Source of the DNA: Triatoma infestans
Lineage: Eukaryota; Arthropoda; Insecta; Hemiptera; Reduviidae
DNA: 64,000 bases
Direction of reading: 5' to 3'
NCBI GenBank assembly: GCA_011037195.1
Contig: JAAEAF010000274.1
Coordinates: 248,001 to 312,000 of the forward strand
Translations under genes and position numbers: made by a program
In this document: piece after piece, positions 25,214-35,770 of the stretch
Layout: each line of letters begins with the position of its first letter
Numbering within the stretch: the stretch's first letter is position 1
Notes under the pieces: generated by a model
What the model saw: only the letters and a program-made list of their open reading frames with translations
Database searches by the model: none
What the model was told of the DNA's origin: nothing

Positions 25214-26599
25214 TCGGTGACATAGAAGAGGATAAATTACTGCTTATTTATTGGAACAATATTGCACAAATATCTGAACTATATATTTTAATTTTGGCAT
25301 TACATATTATATTTCCAGTTAAGGACTAAACTCAAGTAAGTTATTTCTTTGACAAATATTTTCTTTTTTTTATTTTTAATAAGTTAAAAAGATTTTCCCT
25401 AAAAATATGTTCATTGATTATTATAAAAAGAATTTATCAGGTTTATATAACCTACATGATTTTCTGCAATTCAACTAATAAGATATTTTAATTATTAATA
25501 TTAATTAATTTCAGTTATCAAATACTATAAAAAAAAGACTTTGATAAAGTTCTTTAAAATAGTATTTTTATTGCTTAAAATCTCGCATGTATTTACTTTT
25601 GCTAGATCCAAATTACAAAATGAAAATTATATTTTTATTTAATGAAATATTATTATTAGGTATATAATTTATTTTATTTAAATTAATAAAGTTACTTATC
25701 TAACAGAAGGTGTATAATGCAAAAAAAGAAATTAACTAATCGGTTTGTTGTAAATTATTTTCTAGGTATTTTTCATGTTTACAAATTATTTATTTATAAA
25801 TCTAAAAGAGATAGAAGTCTAGAAAAACTAATTGTGAAGTCCTATTGAGGTGCCCTGAATAAGATTTGACCAACCTTTTTCTTACTTCATTAATTAATTT
25901 ATGAATTGGTATTTTTTATTTAAAAACAAAAAATTATTAGACAAAGAAAATTGCAGAAATGAAATGTACATTCAAAGACTTTAGCAGATAACGGTTTTTT
26001 CGTGTTACCCATGTTATCGGAAATTGCTGATAGGAAGTGATATTTAATTGCGTGACGTTTACATTAAGAGTATTCTGCAGAAAATCGCTTACCATATTTC
26101 TTAATAAACGTTGAAAATTGATGTGAAACATTCCAGTGACTTACGCTATTGATAGTACTAAGTGATAGATGTTCTTAAAAGTCGATGATTTTAATATATG
26201 TTGTTTAGTTACCCTTAATTCCCCACCAAGGGGGCAGTATATTTCACTAAAGTGGGAATGAGGGAAGTCTAACGTCTCACCTTCATCAGAAAAAACCCTT
26301 AAAAAAATTTTTTTCATCCAAAAAGTGTTTTAAATAAAATAATCAGTTGAATTGATTATTTTGACTGTAAAAACTTCTCAATTGTCTGATAATTTTTTAT
26401 TTTCCTCTCGAGATATTTCAATCTAAGGAGTCATCTAGACTTTAGTCTACAAAAATGACAAAAAATTTATTTTAATGAAGAAGGAATGATAATTATTATG
26501 TGTTATATTATATGATTTTTGATTGCTTGCTTACGGATCTGTTCCTATAGTACTTGTTACTTTCTTTTATTTTTTTGTAATTTAGGTGCTTAAGTTTCC
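25214..26599. other. Gene-free AT-rich stretch right of the GC island
   Basis: No recognised coding or repeat signal. It would be intronic if the GC island is a first exon. Confidence 0.4.
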
Positions 26600-27905
26600 G
26601 ATTTTGTATGGCATTTTATGTAGTACAACCTTAATAACGGTGAACAGTATTCATTAAGGGTAAACCACACATATACACTGCCACTTTTTTTTGCGCAACC
26701 CAGTAAATATTTGATTTATAAATATAGTCAGAAAGCAAACTTTCTTTGCCAATACTAGCACATAGAAAAAAGATATGATCCGCAATCATATCTGCTTCCC
26801 TGCAAAGAAGGCAGACAGGCGAGTTCATCACACCAATATGGAACAGGTGTTGTTGCAAAGAGTTACGCACTGGTAGTGGCCTGAAACAGAAAAGGCAAGT
26901 CTAAAGGAATTTCGCCCTCATCTTTTCTTAACCCCTTCCAGGATTTACCCTCTTTCAGCCTCCTAGATTCATGTTTTCTTGTGCTTACAAAGCAGAAAAT
27001 ACTAGCCTTTTCGCTGTAGCGTAAGGAATTGGCGGATCGGGTGCACCTTCAGCGCTCCCTACACATGACCAACATATCCGCCATCATGTTCCCATAGAAC
27101 CCACAAAGGGCAGGAATCTATTGGAGCTCCACAAATTTTCCCTGGCTACTCAAGGATTCCTAGCTTCAAGCGGCAAGTATGTACTATTTGCGGGACATCT
27201 TTTACGGGTGCAATATGGAGGGCCTTGGCATCGTAGAGGATGATTTTTCTGTCGCCACTTTTCCAACGCGAGAACAATGTCACCGAGTTCACCGTCAAAA
27301 TTCCTCGCATAACTTCCCACCGCCATGGATATCTCGAAGAACGCCGAGTAAATTCCCGTTCTGCCATGTTTGCTGGCACCCCAATGAGACCCATCGGTAC
27401 AGATGTGGATCCATTCTGGGGACGGTTAATGCTTTGCGATTGTTGCATGGATAATTGCTTTTTATTCCAATTCACATCCATTTATAATTGGAGCGAGCAA
27501 ATCAGTACGAAGAGTAGGGAAAAGTTCATTGTTTCTTGTAAGGAGGAAACACTCTCTCTTTTCAATATTCAATCCTAGTAGGAATTGTAAGCTTGAAATA
27601 GAAGAGAGAAAAGTTGTCCGTGTTTTGAGACGTTGGGGTTATAATGTTTCCTATAATATGGATCTACTCTTCTTAACCGTTTATAGAAGAGGATGGCGGG
27701 CGTTTCTGTTTTCATCTAAAGTGGCTCGAAGTTACTTTGGAGCTCCATGGCTGTATTTGGGGCAATTCGCTGCGCCAGTAATAATCCTAAGTTCTTTGTT
27801 CCCCACCCGTTTTAGTTTCTTATTTACAGTTTCTGAGGCCATAATCAAGACCTCAGAACCATATTCCATGTCTGGCCTTACATAGGTCTTATAAGTGATG
27901 GCTAC
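26600..27905 (-). mobile_element. LINE remnant, RT C-terminus, RNase H and zinc knuckle
   Basis: Minus strand in order: TYKTYVRPDMEYGSEVLIMA and NKELRIITGAANCPKYS (RT thumb region), then the RNase H segment TDGSHWGAS and FDGELGDIVLALEKW, then VCLLCREADMIADHIFFLC (zinc knuckle). Jockey/R1-like. Several stops and frameshifts. The plus-strand open frames at 27179-27885 are antisense to it. It abuts a Helentron-like fragment at about 27920. Confidence 0.75.
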
Positions 27906-27924
27906 GACATCCGACGTTGTTCCC

Positions 27925-28370
27925 CACTTTAACCTTTTTATTCTGTTTTGAGAAAACGCGAAAAACTAGAAATCAGTAAAACTGCACGTCCAGTTAACCG
28001 TTATTCTTCAACTTGGTATTTCTTTAAATTTTGAATTCACCTCTGTATTATACACCTGGTAGAACCGAAAAGTATTTTGATGTAGAATTTTAGAGGAAAG
28101 CTTGAGATCACTTACCTTTCATAATCCATGAAAGTGAATTTTCCAAAGAAATGTTTCAAATAAAAGTACTATAAAGATGTTGAGAGTATATCAAGTTTGA
28201 TCAAAGTTGCTGGATTCATTTTGGGGGGAGTTACTGAAATTTAGTAACTTCACGCTTCCGTTAATGGATATTGTTCGAAACCCATAGATCAAATATCAAG
28301 TTTCACTTCCTACATTCGCCATTTTGTTCACAATGAGATACCATTTATTCGACCCCAACGAAAAACAATG
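27925..28370 (-). repeat. Helentron-like repeat, minus partial copy
   Basis: Contains the inverted signature TGAGAAAACGCGAAAAACT, AACTGCACGTCCAGTTAACC and TTTCAAATAAAAGTACTA. It abuts the LINE remnant ending near 27905. Both termini are missing. Confidence 0.6.
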
Positions 28371-30039
28371 TTGGGCCAATCTTTGACATATTTTTATAAA
28401 ATACCAATTGAGTATTGAGATCGACAGCTTACATACTGAGATAATGCTCATTTCTGTTGATAATATAAATTGATATTTTACACCCTTACAGATGGAATAT
28501 TAAGATTATTTTTTAGTTCGGCGTGTACATTACTATACATATATTGGCCATCTTTTTTTAAGCTGAAGCATAGGAGCATTAAAGTTTGTAAACTATTTAT
28601 ATGCAACTTTAATGAAAGCCATGAAGATGAAATGATTTGAGAAGAATGTTTAAGTATTCCATTAAAATCTTAGTGTTTTATGTTTTTTAACACGCAGCTG
28701 TGATCAATACTCAATAATCATATGCTTATTTAGATACCTTTATCGTTAGCAAAGATTTTAAGAATGTTGACGTTAAGTAAAAACACGCTAGTGTGACTAA
28801 TGAAGCAGAGAGTCAATCTTATCTCTTTTTGTCAGTTCATTCTAGTAAGTGTGTTATTCATTCAACCACTTTATTGTATTAATGGAAAACAAATAAACAA
28901 TTAAAGGAATAATTTATTTTAGTTATATGCGTCATTGCTGTCTGTGAGCCATTTATTTTCAACACAGTAACAAATAATTGCAGTGAAATGCTTTAAAATG
29001 ATGCAGTAACGAGACTTATTTTTAAAAACATCTTGATATTACTTATCGAAGAACTTTTTGAAGAGTTTTAAATCGTGAAGAAGAGATCGTAAATCAGGTA
29101 GAGGATTTGTTAATCTGATTAAATAATAAAAACGAAATCATTTTATTATTCAGACATTGACAGTATCATTGCTTCTTTAGAGGTCATTAAGTTGGACGTT
29201 TTCGCACATTCTCAGCTTTCAAACGATAAATTTTCTTTCACAAATCATTTAGTTTCCTTAATATTTGATGGACGTTAGAACTGATAAACATTTATAAGTA
29301 ACTTAAAAAGAATATCTAAATGCATAACTATTTCAGAACAATTTTTACAAAAATTCGTTTAAAACATGATAGATCCGTTCCATATCTGACTAGTTAGTAT
29401 CCCAAGTTTAGGAACCTCTCTCTAGCTCTAAAATAACAATCTAATGTTTGCCCATGGAGTGATCCGGGTTCGAATCTGTAATCGGCGTAACTTATTTCAG
29501 TAAGAATTCACTCACATACATACATTAAATATTAAATCTTATAAAAGTTATTCTGATTAAAAATGAACAGTCGCAATAAGTTCAAATTTGATATTTCGCA
29601 AGGGTATAAAATCCGTGAACCGGTTATACAAATTTGCTAAATAATTGTTTTCATTTTTTGCGTTTTTTCTCCAAAACGTCTTTACTGATTTTCTTTAATC
29701 ATTTTTGTCCTTGCTAAATATATTTATTTGATTTTATCACTTTTATTTTCAATATTTTCCAAAAAAAAGAAAAAAGTAACTTTAGAGAACACTGTCGTTA
29801 GACATCTCTCAACAATCTCAATGCCGGATCTACAAGTTGGGGGTAGAGCAGTTTGCTGTCAGTTTGAACCAAGTATAGTTGCCGCATATGAAGTATCTAT
29901 ATCAAACTTGTTACGGTATTTTTATGATCTGTGTTGTTTTATTCTAACATTTAATACTTTTAAACTCAGAAAGATGGCCATTAATTAAAATTAAACATTG
30001 GTTTAAAAGTTGAACTGATATATTTTTTTTTCAGCAATA
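28371..30039. other. Gene-free stretch
   Basis: AT-rich, with only a tRNA-like B-box scrap near 29440. The 86-codon open frame at 29728-29988 has no recognisable character. Confidence 0.4.
29440..29490 (+). mobile_element. tRNA-like B-box fragment, unassigned SINE
   Basis: GATCCGGGTTCGAATCTGTA carries a canonical B-box-like GGGTTCGAATC. No convincing A box lies upstream and no family body follows, so this is only a possible SINE scrap. Confidence 0.3.
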
Positions 30040-30145
30040 GAATCAAACTCAGTTATCTCATGGAAAGCCAAACGCTGTTAATATTTTATATGGCAGAGGC
30101 TCTCCTAGAAAGAGAAAATCTAAAGACACTGAGCTAATCCCTTCC
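30040..30145 (-). mobile_element. SINE family 3, deleted copy
   Basis: Minus strand head GGGAAGGGATTAGCTCAGTG is followed at once by TCTCTTTCTAGGAGAGCCTC, so the B-box segment has been deleted. A G-run of about 10 lies just downstream at 30173-30183. Confidence 0.55.
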
Positions 30146-30780
30146 CTTTACTGTGTTCATTTTACTAATTTGGGGGGGGGGGGATAAAATTTAATTTTGA
30201 ATTAAATAAATCGCCCCATTTATTTCAAACTAATTAATAGTTAAAAATGTATGCTGCTTATTTGCAAATTTATGTTGCCTCACTTTTTTATCTTGACGAC
30301 GTGATAATTGAATGAGTAAGATTACTAGACATGCACTGTAATGTTGTTTATTTACCCGGAAGTTTTCATCTGTTTCTTTTCCTCTTTCTTTTTTTATTTA
30401 ATTGTATCTTTAAACTAATTAGATATATCACTATATCAGCCTATCACTGGAAAGAATTGAAAACATTCTAGGAAAATTGATTTTTGGGGGCTTTAAATTT
30501 GCTCTGGCACCGTTAAACTTTCTTCTAAAGTAACAACTTCACTTCAATATATTGTTCTACCAGCTATATAATGTTTAAGTATATTAGAAGAAATGCTAGA
30601 TTCCAAATTTGAAGAAGATCTGGTATTTTATCGGTCCTAGCATGCATGTACATTGTGTTCCTGATTGGTTTTGGATTTTCATCCATAGTCAGAGCAAATT
30701 CACCAAGTTCATATAGAGAGTTCACTTCAACGTAATGTTTCTGTTACACTCACACTTGTTGGTTTTATAAGGTTATGTTG

Positions 30781-30781
<1 letters not shown>

Positions 30782-30828
<47 letters not shown>
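30782..30828 (+). repeat. TG microsatellite
   Basis: About 23 uninterrupted GT units in the loop of the foldback element. Confidence 0.9.
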
Positions 30829-30829
<1 letters not shown>

Positions 30830-30936
30830 TGTAACCTAACCTCCCCACATGTATACAACCAACAAACCAAAAAGTGTGAGTGTAACATAAACATTACGTT
30901 GAAGTGAACTTTCTACACGAACTTGGTGAATTTGCT

Positions 30937-30966
30937 CTGACGATGGTTGAAAATCCGAAACCAGTC
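30937..30966 (+). ncRNA. Hammerhead-ribozyme-like core, right arm of foldback
   Basis: CTGACGA, a stem-II candidate TGGTTGAAAATCC, GAAA, then ACCAGTC allowing a 2-bp stem III and a GTC cleavage triplet. Stem II here has one mismatch, but the left-arm copy read on the minus strand has GGAT/ATCC, which pairs fully. Stem I is weak (about two adjacent pairs). Probably a decayed ribozyme. Confidence 0.4.
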
Positions 30967-31420
30967 AGGAACAAAATAAATATGCATACAACGACGAATA
31001 AAATACCAGATGTTATCACGCATTGCGGATCGACATATTGAAGAAAATCGTTTAACCGGAAGTATGACTTTAAACAATTGGTTTTTGAGTTTTTTTTTTT
31101 TTTAGTTGAATTGAAATATTAACTGCATACATATAAATATATCATTTTTATTTGGAACATTTATCGGGAAAACGTTGCGTTTAGAGAGAGAGTTGTGAGG
31201 ATCATGTGACATTCAAATATTATTGGTATATTACAATTGTTGTATTGTGGACAGTAATGTAATCACTTCAAGTACTATCCCCCACCATCCGCTATATTTA
31301 TGTTCGCGCAACTGAATAAACATACCAATTTAAAGAAAAATTGGTCTATTTTTATAATTGCACGGTACTCTAGTAAGAGAAAGTTAATGTGAGTGTATCA
31401 AATCAGATTTTTCTCATTTA

Positions 31421-31983
31421 AATATTATTTTCTTTATAAATTATTATGACAATAACTTTTTAAATTTTTATAATGTATTTCAGTTTCTTTAATTAGTTAT
31501 TTAACCAAGGAAAAACAAAGATGTCCGTATTGTTAGCTAAAAACAATAACTTAGTTTCTTTTTCATAGTGGGTGCAGACTAAAAATAGAAGATTCTATGA
31601 ATTCAAGTTAAGAAAACATGTATTAGATTTTTTCAAAGAATTGTGCCTTAAAATATACACTATTTATGGAACATTAACTTCTGATTACCATTTTTATTTT
31701 TCTATGCCAACCGTTCGCTCCGCTAAGGCCATGCGTGACCTATACCGTTCGTTTTGTTTTCGTGGCTATACATATAAAATACCTGAGAAAGAATTTTTTA
31801 TGTCTTGCAGTATGAGACGCTTGTGAAGTTGGATGCTACAATTTCCTGTCCTGCATTGCAGACTGAGCCAGAAAGGGTATTCTACATCTTCTACTATTCG
31901 GTGGAAATGTTTCTGCAATGTTTTTGTCATAAAACTGAAACCTGAAGACTTTGTTGTTGTGGTTGGTTACGCAGAACTGAAAA
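31421..31983. other. Unassigned stretch next to a foldback element
   Basis: Two open frames (84 and 73 codons at 31572-31826 and 31833-32054) have no recognised motif. They may be part of a larger parent element of the foldback family. Confidence 0.3.
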
Positions 31984-32199
31984 GCATCAGAGATATTTTC
32001 CGTGATATAGCCTGCTTCTTTTTGTGGTCATTTAGTGTCCAGAATAAACTCTAGTGAATGTATAAACTAAATTTGCTCTGTGCAAGTCTATAATATCACA
32101 CTGTTTTGACAAAAACATCCTGATGATGTGCGAACGCCCGAAACCGGTCGATAATCACAAAATGAAACAGGATAACACGGAAAATATCTCTGATGCTTT
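31984..32199. mobile_element. Short foldback element with hammerhead-like motif
   Basis: The left arm at 31984-32030 (GCATCAGAGATATTTTCCGT) is inverted at 32151-32199 (ACGGAAAATATCTCTGATGC), a perfect 20-bp pairing plus weaker extension. The interior holds the best hammerhead core in the window (32120-32149). The same arms occur at 35478-35770, which supports a dispersed family. Confidence 0.65.
32094..32171 (+). ncRNA. Candidate type I hammerhead ribozyme
   Basis: The conserved core is intact and ordered: CTGATGA (32120-32126), a hairpin candidate TGTGCGAACGCCC, GAAA (32140-32143), then CCGGTC, so ACCGGT can form the very short stem III and GTC ends at the cleavage position (32149). Stem I is supported by ATC (32117-32119) pairing with GAT (32150-32152) and, beyond an internal loop, CTGTTT (from 32101) with AAACAG (to 32170). 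Stem II has one mismatch. Activity is not shown by sequence. Confidence 0.55.
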
Positions 32200-32955
32200 A
32201 GACTTTCTTGCTGCATTCCCTATGCCAAAACAACATTGTTTTCTCCCAAGTCTTTCAAAAGAGAGAGTGGACGTAGGCCTAGTCTATTGAGATCTCATAA
32301 TTGTAAAGATATCTTCTTCATTTAAATCTATATTTAAACTGAATACTGGTACAGTTTGTTCCTGCTGATTTTATTTGCTTTTCTTTTGTTCGGTAAACAA
32401 GAAATTTACGGAAATGGAGAAATTGAACATAGTTTAAATTATAATAAATGTGGCCTTATAATGGTGAAACAAAGCTAAGCCCCATGGTACAATAAAATGC
32501 TTCATCCATCTCTAACGCTTCTTCAAATTAAAGTATTGATATTTTGTTATCGGTTTTGATTTAATGAATATAACTGTGGGGAAACTGATTTTGTAAGCTG
32601 AATCATGGACAGCATCATTTATTGATTTTTACAATAATGTGTTTTGTCTGAATAGGAACCGTAGACATTCCGGCCAGTCAAAATCGAATTTACCATTGCG
32701 TTATTACTTTCTCACACTGCTTTAAGTGTAACTGCAGAGATCTTGTCGAATTTTTGAAACTTGAGTTTCCTCACCGGAGGAAATACGTAATTTGAGCAAT
32801 TGGTATCTCACCCCTCTTTTTATGTATATTAGAAAAAAAAAACAGTTGCAAGAAGCTCGAATTTGATAATTCCGTTTAGTACCAACATAGGTTTCGGTCA
32901 AAAATCTTCAACCAAAAGCGTTACAATTGTTTGTTTGTGCAATTTTTTATGATAT

Positions 32956-33831
32956 TTACTTTCTCTTACTCCTAGTATTGCAATCGAAATCGAGTTTTCA
33001 CCGGAAATATCCGTTTTGAGGTACCCTGAAGGCAAAAAAGATGTTTTTAGAAAATGGTGTGTGAACAACAAAACTCAAAAACGAAAAATCGTAGAATGAT
33101 CAAACTTGATATTCCGTTTAGATTTCATGGAATCCGCCAGTAAATTATCTGTTAAAATTCCTCAACCGGAAGTACCACTTTACTAAATGTTTTCTTGTTT
33201 GTTTTTTTTTTTACATTTTTGCGGTTTTCTTAAAAATGGCTCCAACGATTTTCTTGAAACTTGGTTTACCAACTACACATACAAAGAGCTTTTATTTCAA
33301 ACATTTCTCCGGAAAAATTCATTTAAGGGTACTTTTGGGGGAGGGGTGGGGTTATGGTTTCCTCTAAAGTGCTATTTCAATTTATTAACACAATTCCATC
33401 ATCTAAATAATATTAATTAGAATTAAATATGTTGTTGGAAATTCCGAGTTTGAAAAAAACAAATCGGATGACCGGAAGTGTGTTTTTATTAGCAATTATT
33501 TTTCAGTTTTCTGCTATTTTTTTTTTCTAAAATCACTGCAACTATTTTCTTTAAACTTGGAATGTACACTACATATATAATAAACTGCAACTTTTAATTG
33601 TAACATTTCTTCTGGTAAAGTCATTTTAAGGGGGTTTTTGGGAGAGAGATGGGATGATGTTTTTCTCTAAAGTGCTATCGTAGTTGATTATACAAATCTA
33701 CCATTCAAACAAAATTAATTAGAAATAAATTAGAAATTTCATTAAATTTGGTACATTAATTATAAAATTTGTTAATCACAATTTTGAAAACTGGAGTAAG
33801 AGAAAGTTGTGTGAGTGTATCACATCAGATT
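32956..33831 (+). repeat. Helentron-like repeat, full-length younger copy
   Basis: Starts TTACTTTCTCTTACTCCTAG, then the head block (TTTTCACCGGAAATATCCG), then internal units beginning near CAACCGGAAGTACCACTTTA and GGATGACCGGAAGTGTG, each with a G-rich GGGGGAGGGGTGGGGTTATG-type tract. Ends GGAGTAAGAGAAAGTTGTGT, GAGTG, CACATCAGA and a T-run. About 875 bp, nested in the older copy. Confidence 0.8.
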
Positions 33832-34166
33832 TTTTTTTTTTTTTTTTCAAAAACAACTATTATTTCCTTGTAACATCACCTACTGAAGATACAAATATAA
33901 ACCAGCTTCATTTGCTTGCAACATTTTTCTGGGTTTTTAGATATTTGAAAGAACGGTTCCCCGAGCTTCCATTTGAAGTGTTATTACAAAATACATTCAG
34001 TTCGACTATATAGAATATTTAATACAAACAATAATTTGTTATCATTAAAAATATACCCAGTTTATAGAAAATCTGTTATTAAAGGATAATTTAAAAAGGT
34101 TTTTTTTTTTTTCAATTTCTCGTGATTCCATCGTAAACGGTTCCAAAGATTATTCCTAAACTTCTA

Positions 34167-34370
34167 AAGTAATGCCTAATTTTTTCAGGCGGGCTTAACG
34201 TCCAACTACCAAATTTAGGTGTCGTGGATGGGGACGGAACCTAAATTTTACCTACTTACTATTAACATTTTTTAAACAAATATAAAATTTAGCAGTTATA
34301 CGCTAGACTCGAACTGCGGTCCTCCCACTTACAAGTCCATTCTCATAACCACTACACCAACACCCGCCCC
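34167..34370 (-). mobile_element. tRNA-derived SINE (family 2)
   Basis: Minus strand: A box TGGTGTAGTGGTTATGAGAA, B box GCAGTTCGAGTCTAG, then an AT-rich body and a 3' end with GTTGGACGTTAAGCCCGCC-type sequence. A perfect 14-bp target duplication, TTCCTAAACTTCTA, lies at 34153-34166 and 34371-34384. Inserted into the older Helentron-like copy. Confidence 0.9.
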
Positions 34371-34463
34371 TTCCTAAACTTCTATTTGAAATATTTTCCC
34401 ATTACAAGTTGGATGTTAGAGTATTTGAGGAGGTTAGGCGTTCTTCTAAAGTGCCATTCCGCA

Positions 34464-34591
34464 TAGTGTAAGATTTCACCACCTAAAGAGAATAATATTT
34501 AACTAAATATTTCGTAAAAATTCCGACTAGTGTAAGATTTCACCACCTAAAGAGAATAATATTTAACTAAATATTTCGTAAAAATTCCGAC
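34464..34591 (+). repeat. Perfect 64-bp tandem duplication
   Basis: The unit TAGTGTAAGATTTCACCACC ... TTCGTAAAAATTCCGAC is present twice back to back (34464-34527, 34528-34591) without a difference, so the duplication is recent relative to the diverged repeat that hosts it. Confidence 0.9.
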
Positions 34592-34689
34592 TTTTAAGAA
34601 ACAATGTCAAAAAAAAATTATTATGAGAATTGCAATGAGAGAAAGTCGGATGAATTTTTCATACCAGATTTTCTCAAAGCTGACTTTTC

Positions 34690-35470
34690 ACCAGAAATAT
34701 GTGTTTTGAAGTTCTCCGCGAGCATTTAAAAATATAGTTTTAACGAATTCGCTCTCCTTTTACTCTCCATCTCTCTTTCTGTTTTTGAAATATTTTGTTT
34801 ACACACACAACTTAGGGTACAAACATACAGACAGCGACGCGCCGCGATTTGATAAGGCGCGACGCGGCGTGGTGCGACTTGGAACTAGAACCAATAAGAG
34901 TAGCCAGTTTGCACTATGGCGCAATACTTTACTTTTGTGCAACAATCCTTTATTTAAATTAAAAACTTCGCAATGTGGTGTTAAAAGGGAATGGATAAAT
35001 GAGGTATGTGATGGGAGGGAAGTGTACGGACAGTACCGCCATTTATTTCCCATATTAAGGGAGAATGAGGCATAAGGAACTTATTGGTCCTCTGTTCCTG
35101 TGATGTATGTGTTTTGATTGCTAAATCGGTTCTCGTGAGAAAACTTCATTAATTAATAATTAACTCATCATCCATCTCGGTTACTGTACACACACTGCTG
35201 TCTCTTCTAGTCGCTTGTAAAAATCAAACTGATTTGTTTCAGAGTTTGTCGCGCCAAATAGTGTATTTTATGCCATATGTTCACATGTATTTGATAGCTT
35301 CGCTCATAGTCACGTCCCATCGCTGTCTGTGTGTTTGTACCCTTTACTGATCAATCGCTAAAAACTTTTTTCTTTCAAACTTAGAGGACCTCAAAACATA
35401 TATTTCCGGTATCAACTCCAGTTCACTAATCTTATACGATCACAATTTCCGATTTACGATAGTAAAATAG
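34690..35470 (-). repeat. Helentron-like repeat, minus fragment split by a DNA transposon
   Basis: The inverted head block lies either side of the inverted-repeat element at 34814-35343. To the left is TTTTTGAAATATTTTGTTTA with a CA tract; to the right is GATCAATCGCTAAAAAC, AGAGGACCTCAAAACATATA and TTTCCGG. Joined, these give the normal order of a minus-strand copy. The 34680-34740 part looks like a separate plus-strand scrap (TTTTCACCAGAAATATGTG). Confidence 0.55.
34814..35343. mobile_element. 530-bp terminal-inverted-repeat DNA transposon
   Basis: AGGGTACAAACATACAGACA and GCGACG at the left are matched by the inverse of CATCGCTGTCTGTGTGTTTG plus TACCCT at the right, 24 of 26 bases. A CpG-rich sub-terminal block follows the left end (GCGACGCGCCGCGATTT). 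No transposase. The superfamily is uncertain (PIF/Harbinger- or hAT-like ends are possible) because the target duplication cannot be fixed. Open frames on both strands at 34785-35075 are an effect of this element. Confidence 0.65.
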
Positions 35471-35477
35471 ATTAAAA

Positions 35478-35770
35478 AAAATTGTTATTGTTAGATCCGC
35501 AGAACTGGAAAGCATCAGAGATATTAGCATCCATGATAGCCTACTTTATTTTATGGTCATCGAACCGGTTACGGGCGTTCACCTATCATCAAGATGTCTT
35601 TCTTGATAAACAGTGTGTGATAACAAAGACTTGTATAGAGCAAAATCAGTTTCCTCACCAAATATATGTGTGTGAATCTATCTACTGTTTTTTAACTAGA
35701 CCATACTTGATAAAATGGACGAACGCCCTTAACCGGTCGATGACCAACAAAATGGAGTAGGTTATCATAT
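35478..35770. mobile_element. Foldback element, second copy of the 31984 family
   Basis: The left part GAAAGCATCAGAGATATTAG ... ATGATAGCCTACTTTATTTT matches the arm at 31984. The right part GTCGATGACCAACAAAATGG ... GGTTATCAT is its inverse. Both arms carry decayed hammerhead-like blocks: minus at 35555-35596 (GAACGCCCGTAACCGG) and plus at 35706-35739 (GAACGCCCTTAACCGGTC). GAAA has become GTAA and TTAA, so both are probably inactive. Confidence 0.6.

Larger units (their letters stand above)
30618..31011. mobile_element. Foldback element with hammerhead-like arms and TG-repeat loop
   Basis: Two arms of about 170 bp are inverted copies: ATCTGGTATTTTATCGGTCC at the left against AATAAAATACCAGAT at the right, and GAGTTCACTTCAACGTAATG against CATTACGTTGAAGTGAACTT. 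The centre is a TG microsatellite (30782-30828). The right arm carries CTGACGA ... GAAACCAGTC (30937-30966), a hammerhead-like core, and the left arm carries its inverted, mutated counterpart. It lies within a Helentron-like copy with TTGAAGAA on both sides. Probably related to Penelope-like elements, known to carry hammerheads (inference). Confidence 0.65.
30340..31420 (+). repeat. Helentron-like repeat, plus copy interrupted by a foldback element
   Basis: Family blocks on both sides of the inverted-repeat element at 30618-31011: before it TTCCAAATTTGAAGAAG, after it ATTGAAGAAAATCG and TTTAACCGGAAGTATGACTT. The right end AGTAAGAGAAAGTTAATGTG is near 31371. The near-identical TTGAAGAA on both sides is a plausible target duplication. 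Confidence 0.65.
32705..34675 (+). repeat. Older Helentron-like copy split by a younger copy and a SINE
   Basis: Diverged copy starting near TTACTTTCTCACACTGCTTT and ending at GAGAGAAAGTCGGATGA and ACCAGATTTTC. Its internal unit is broken at 32955/33832 by a full-length younger copy: the sequence around ATTTTTTATGATAT resumes with CAAAAACAACTATTATTTCC, as expected for one continuous unit. It is broken again at 34167-34370 by a SINE. A 64-bp tandem duplication (34464-34591) lies in its right part. Confidence 0.7.

Noticed and set aside
27179..27885. Plus-strand open frames of 91-118 codons
   Set aside because: They are antisense to a minus-strand LINE remnant with recognisable RT and RNase H motifs.
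34785..35075. Open frames on both strands
   Set aside because: They lie within the 530-bp inverted-repeat transposon and show no protein motif.
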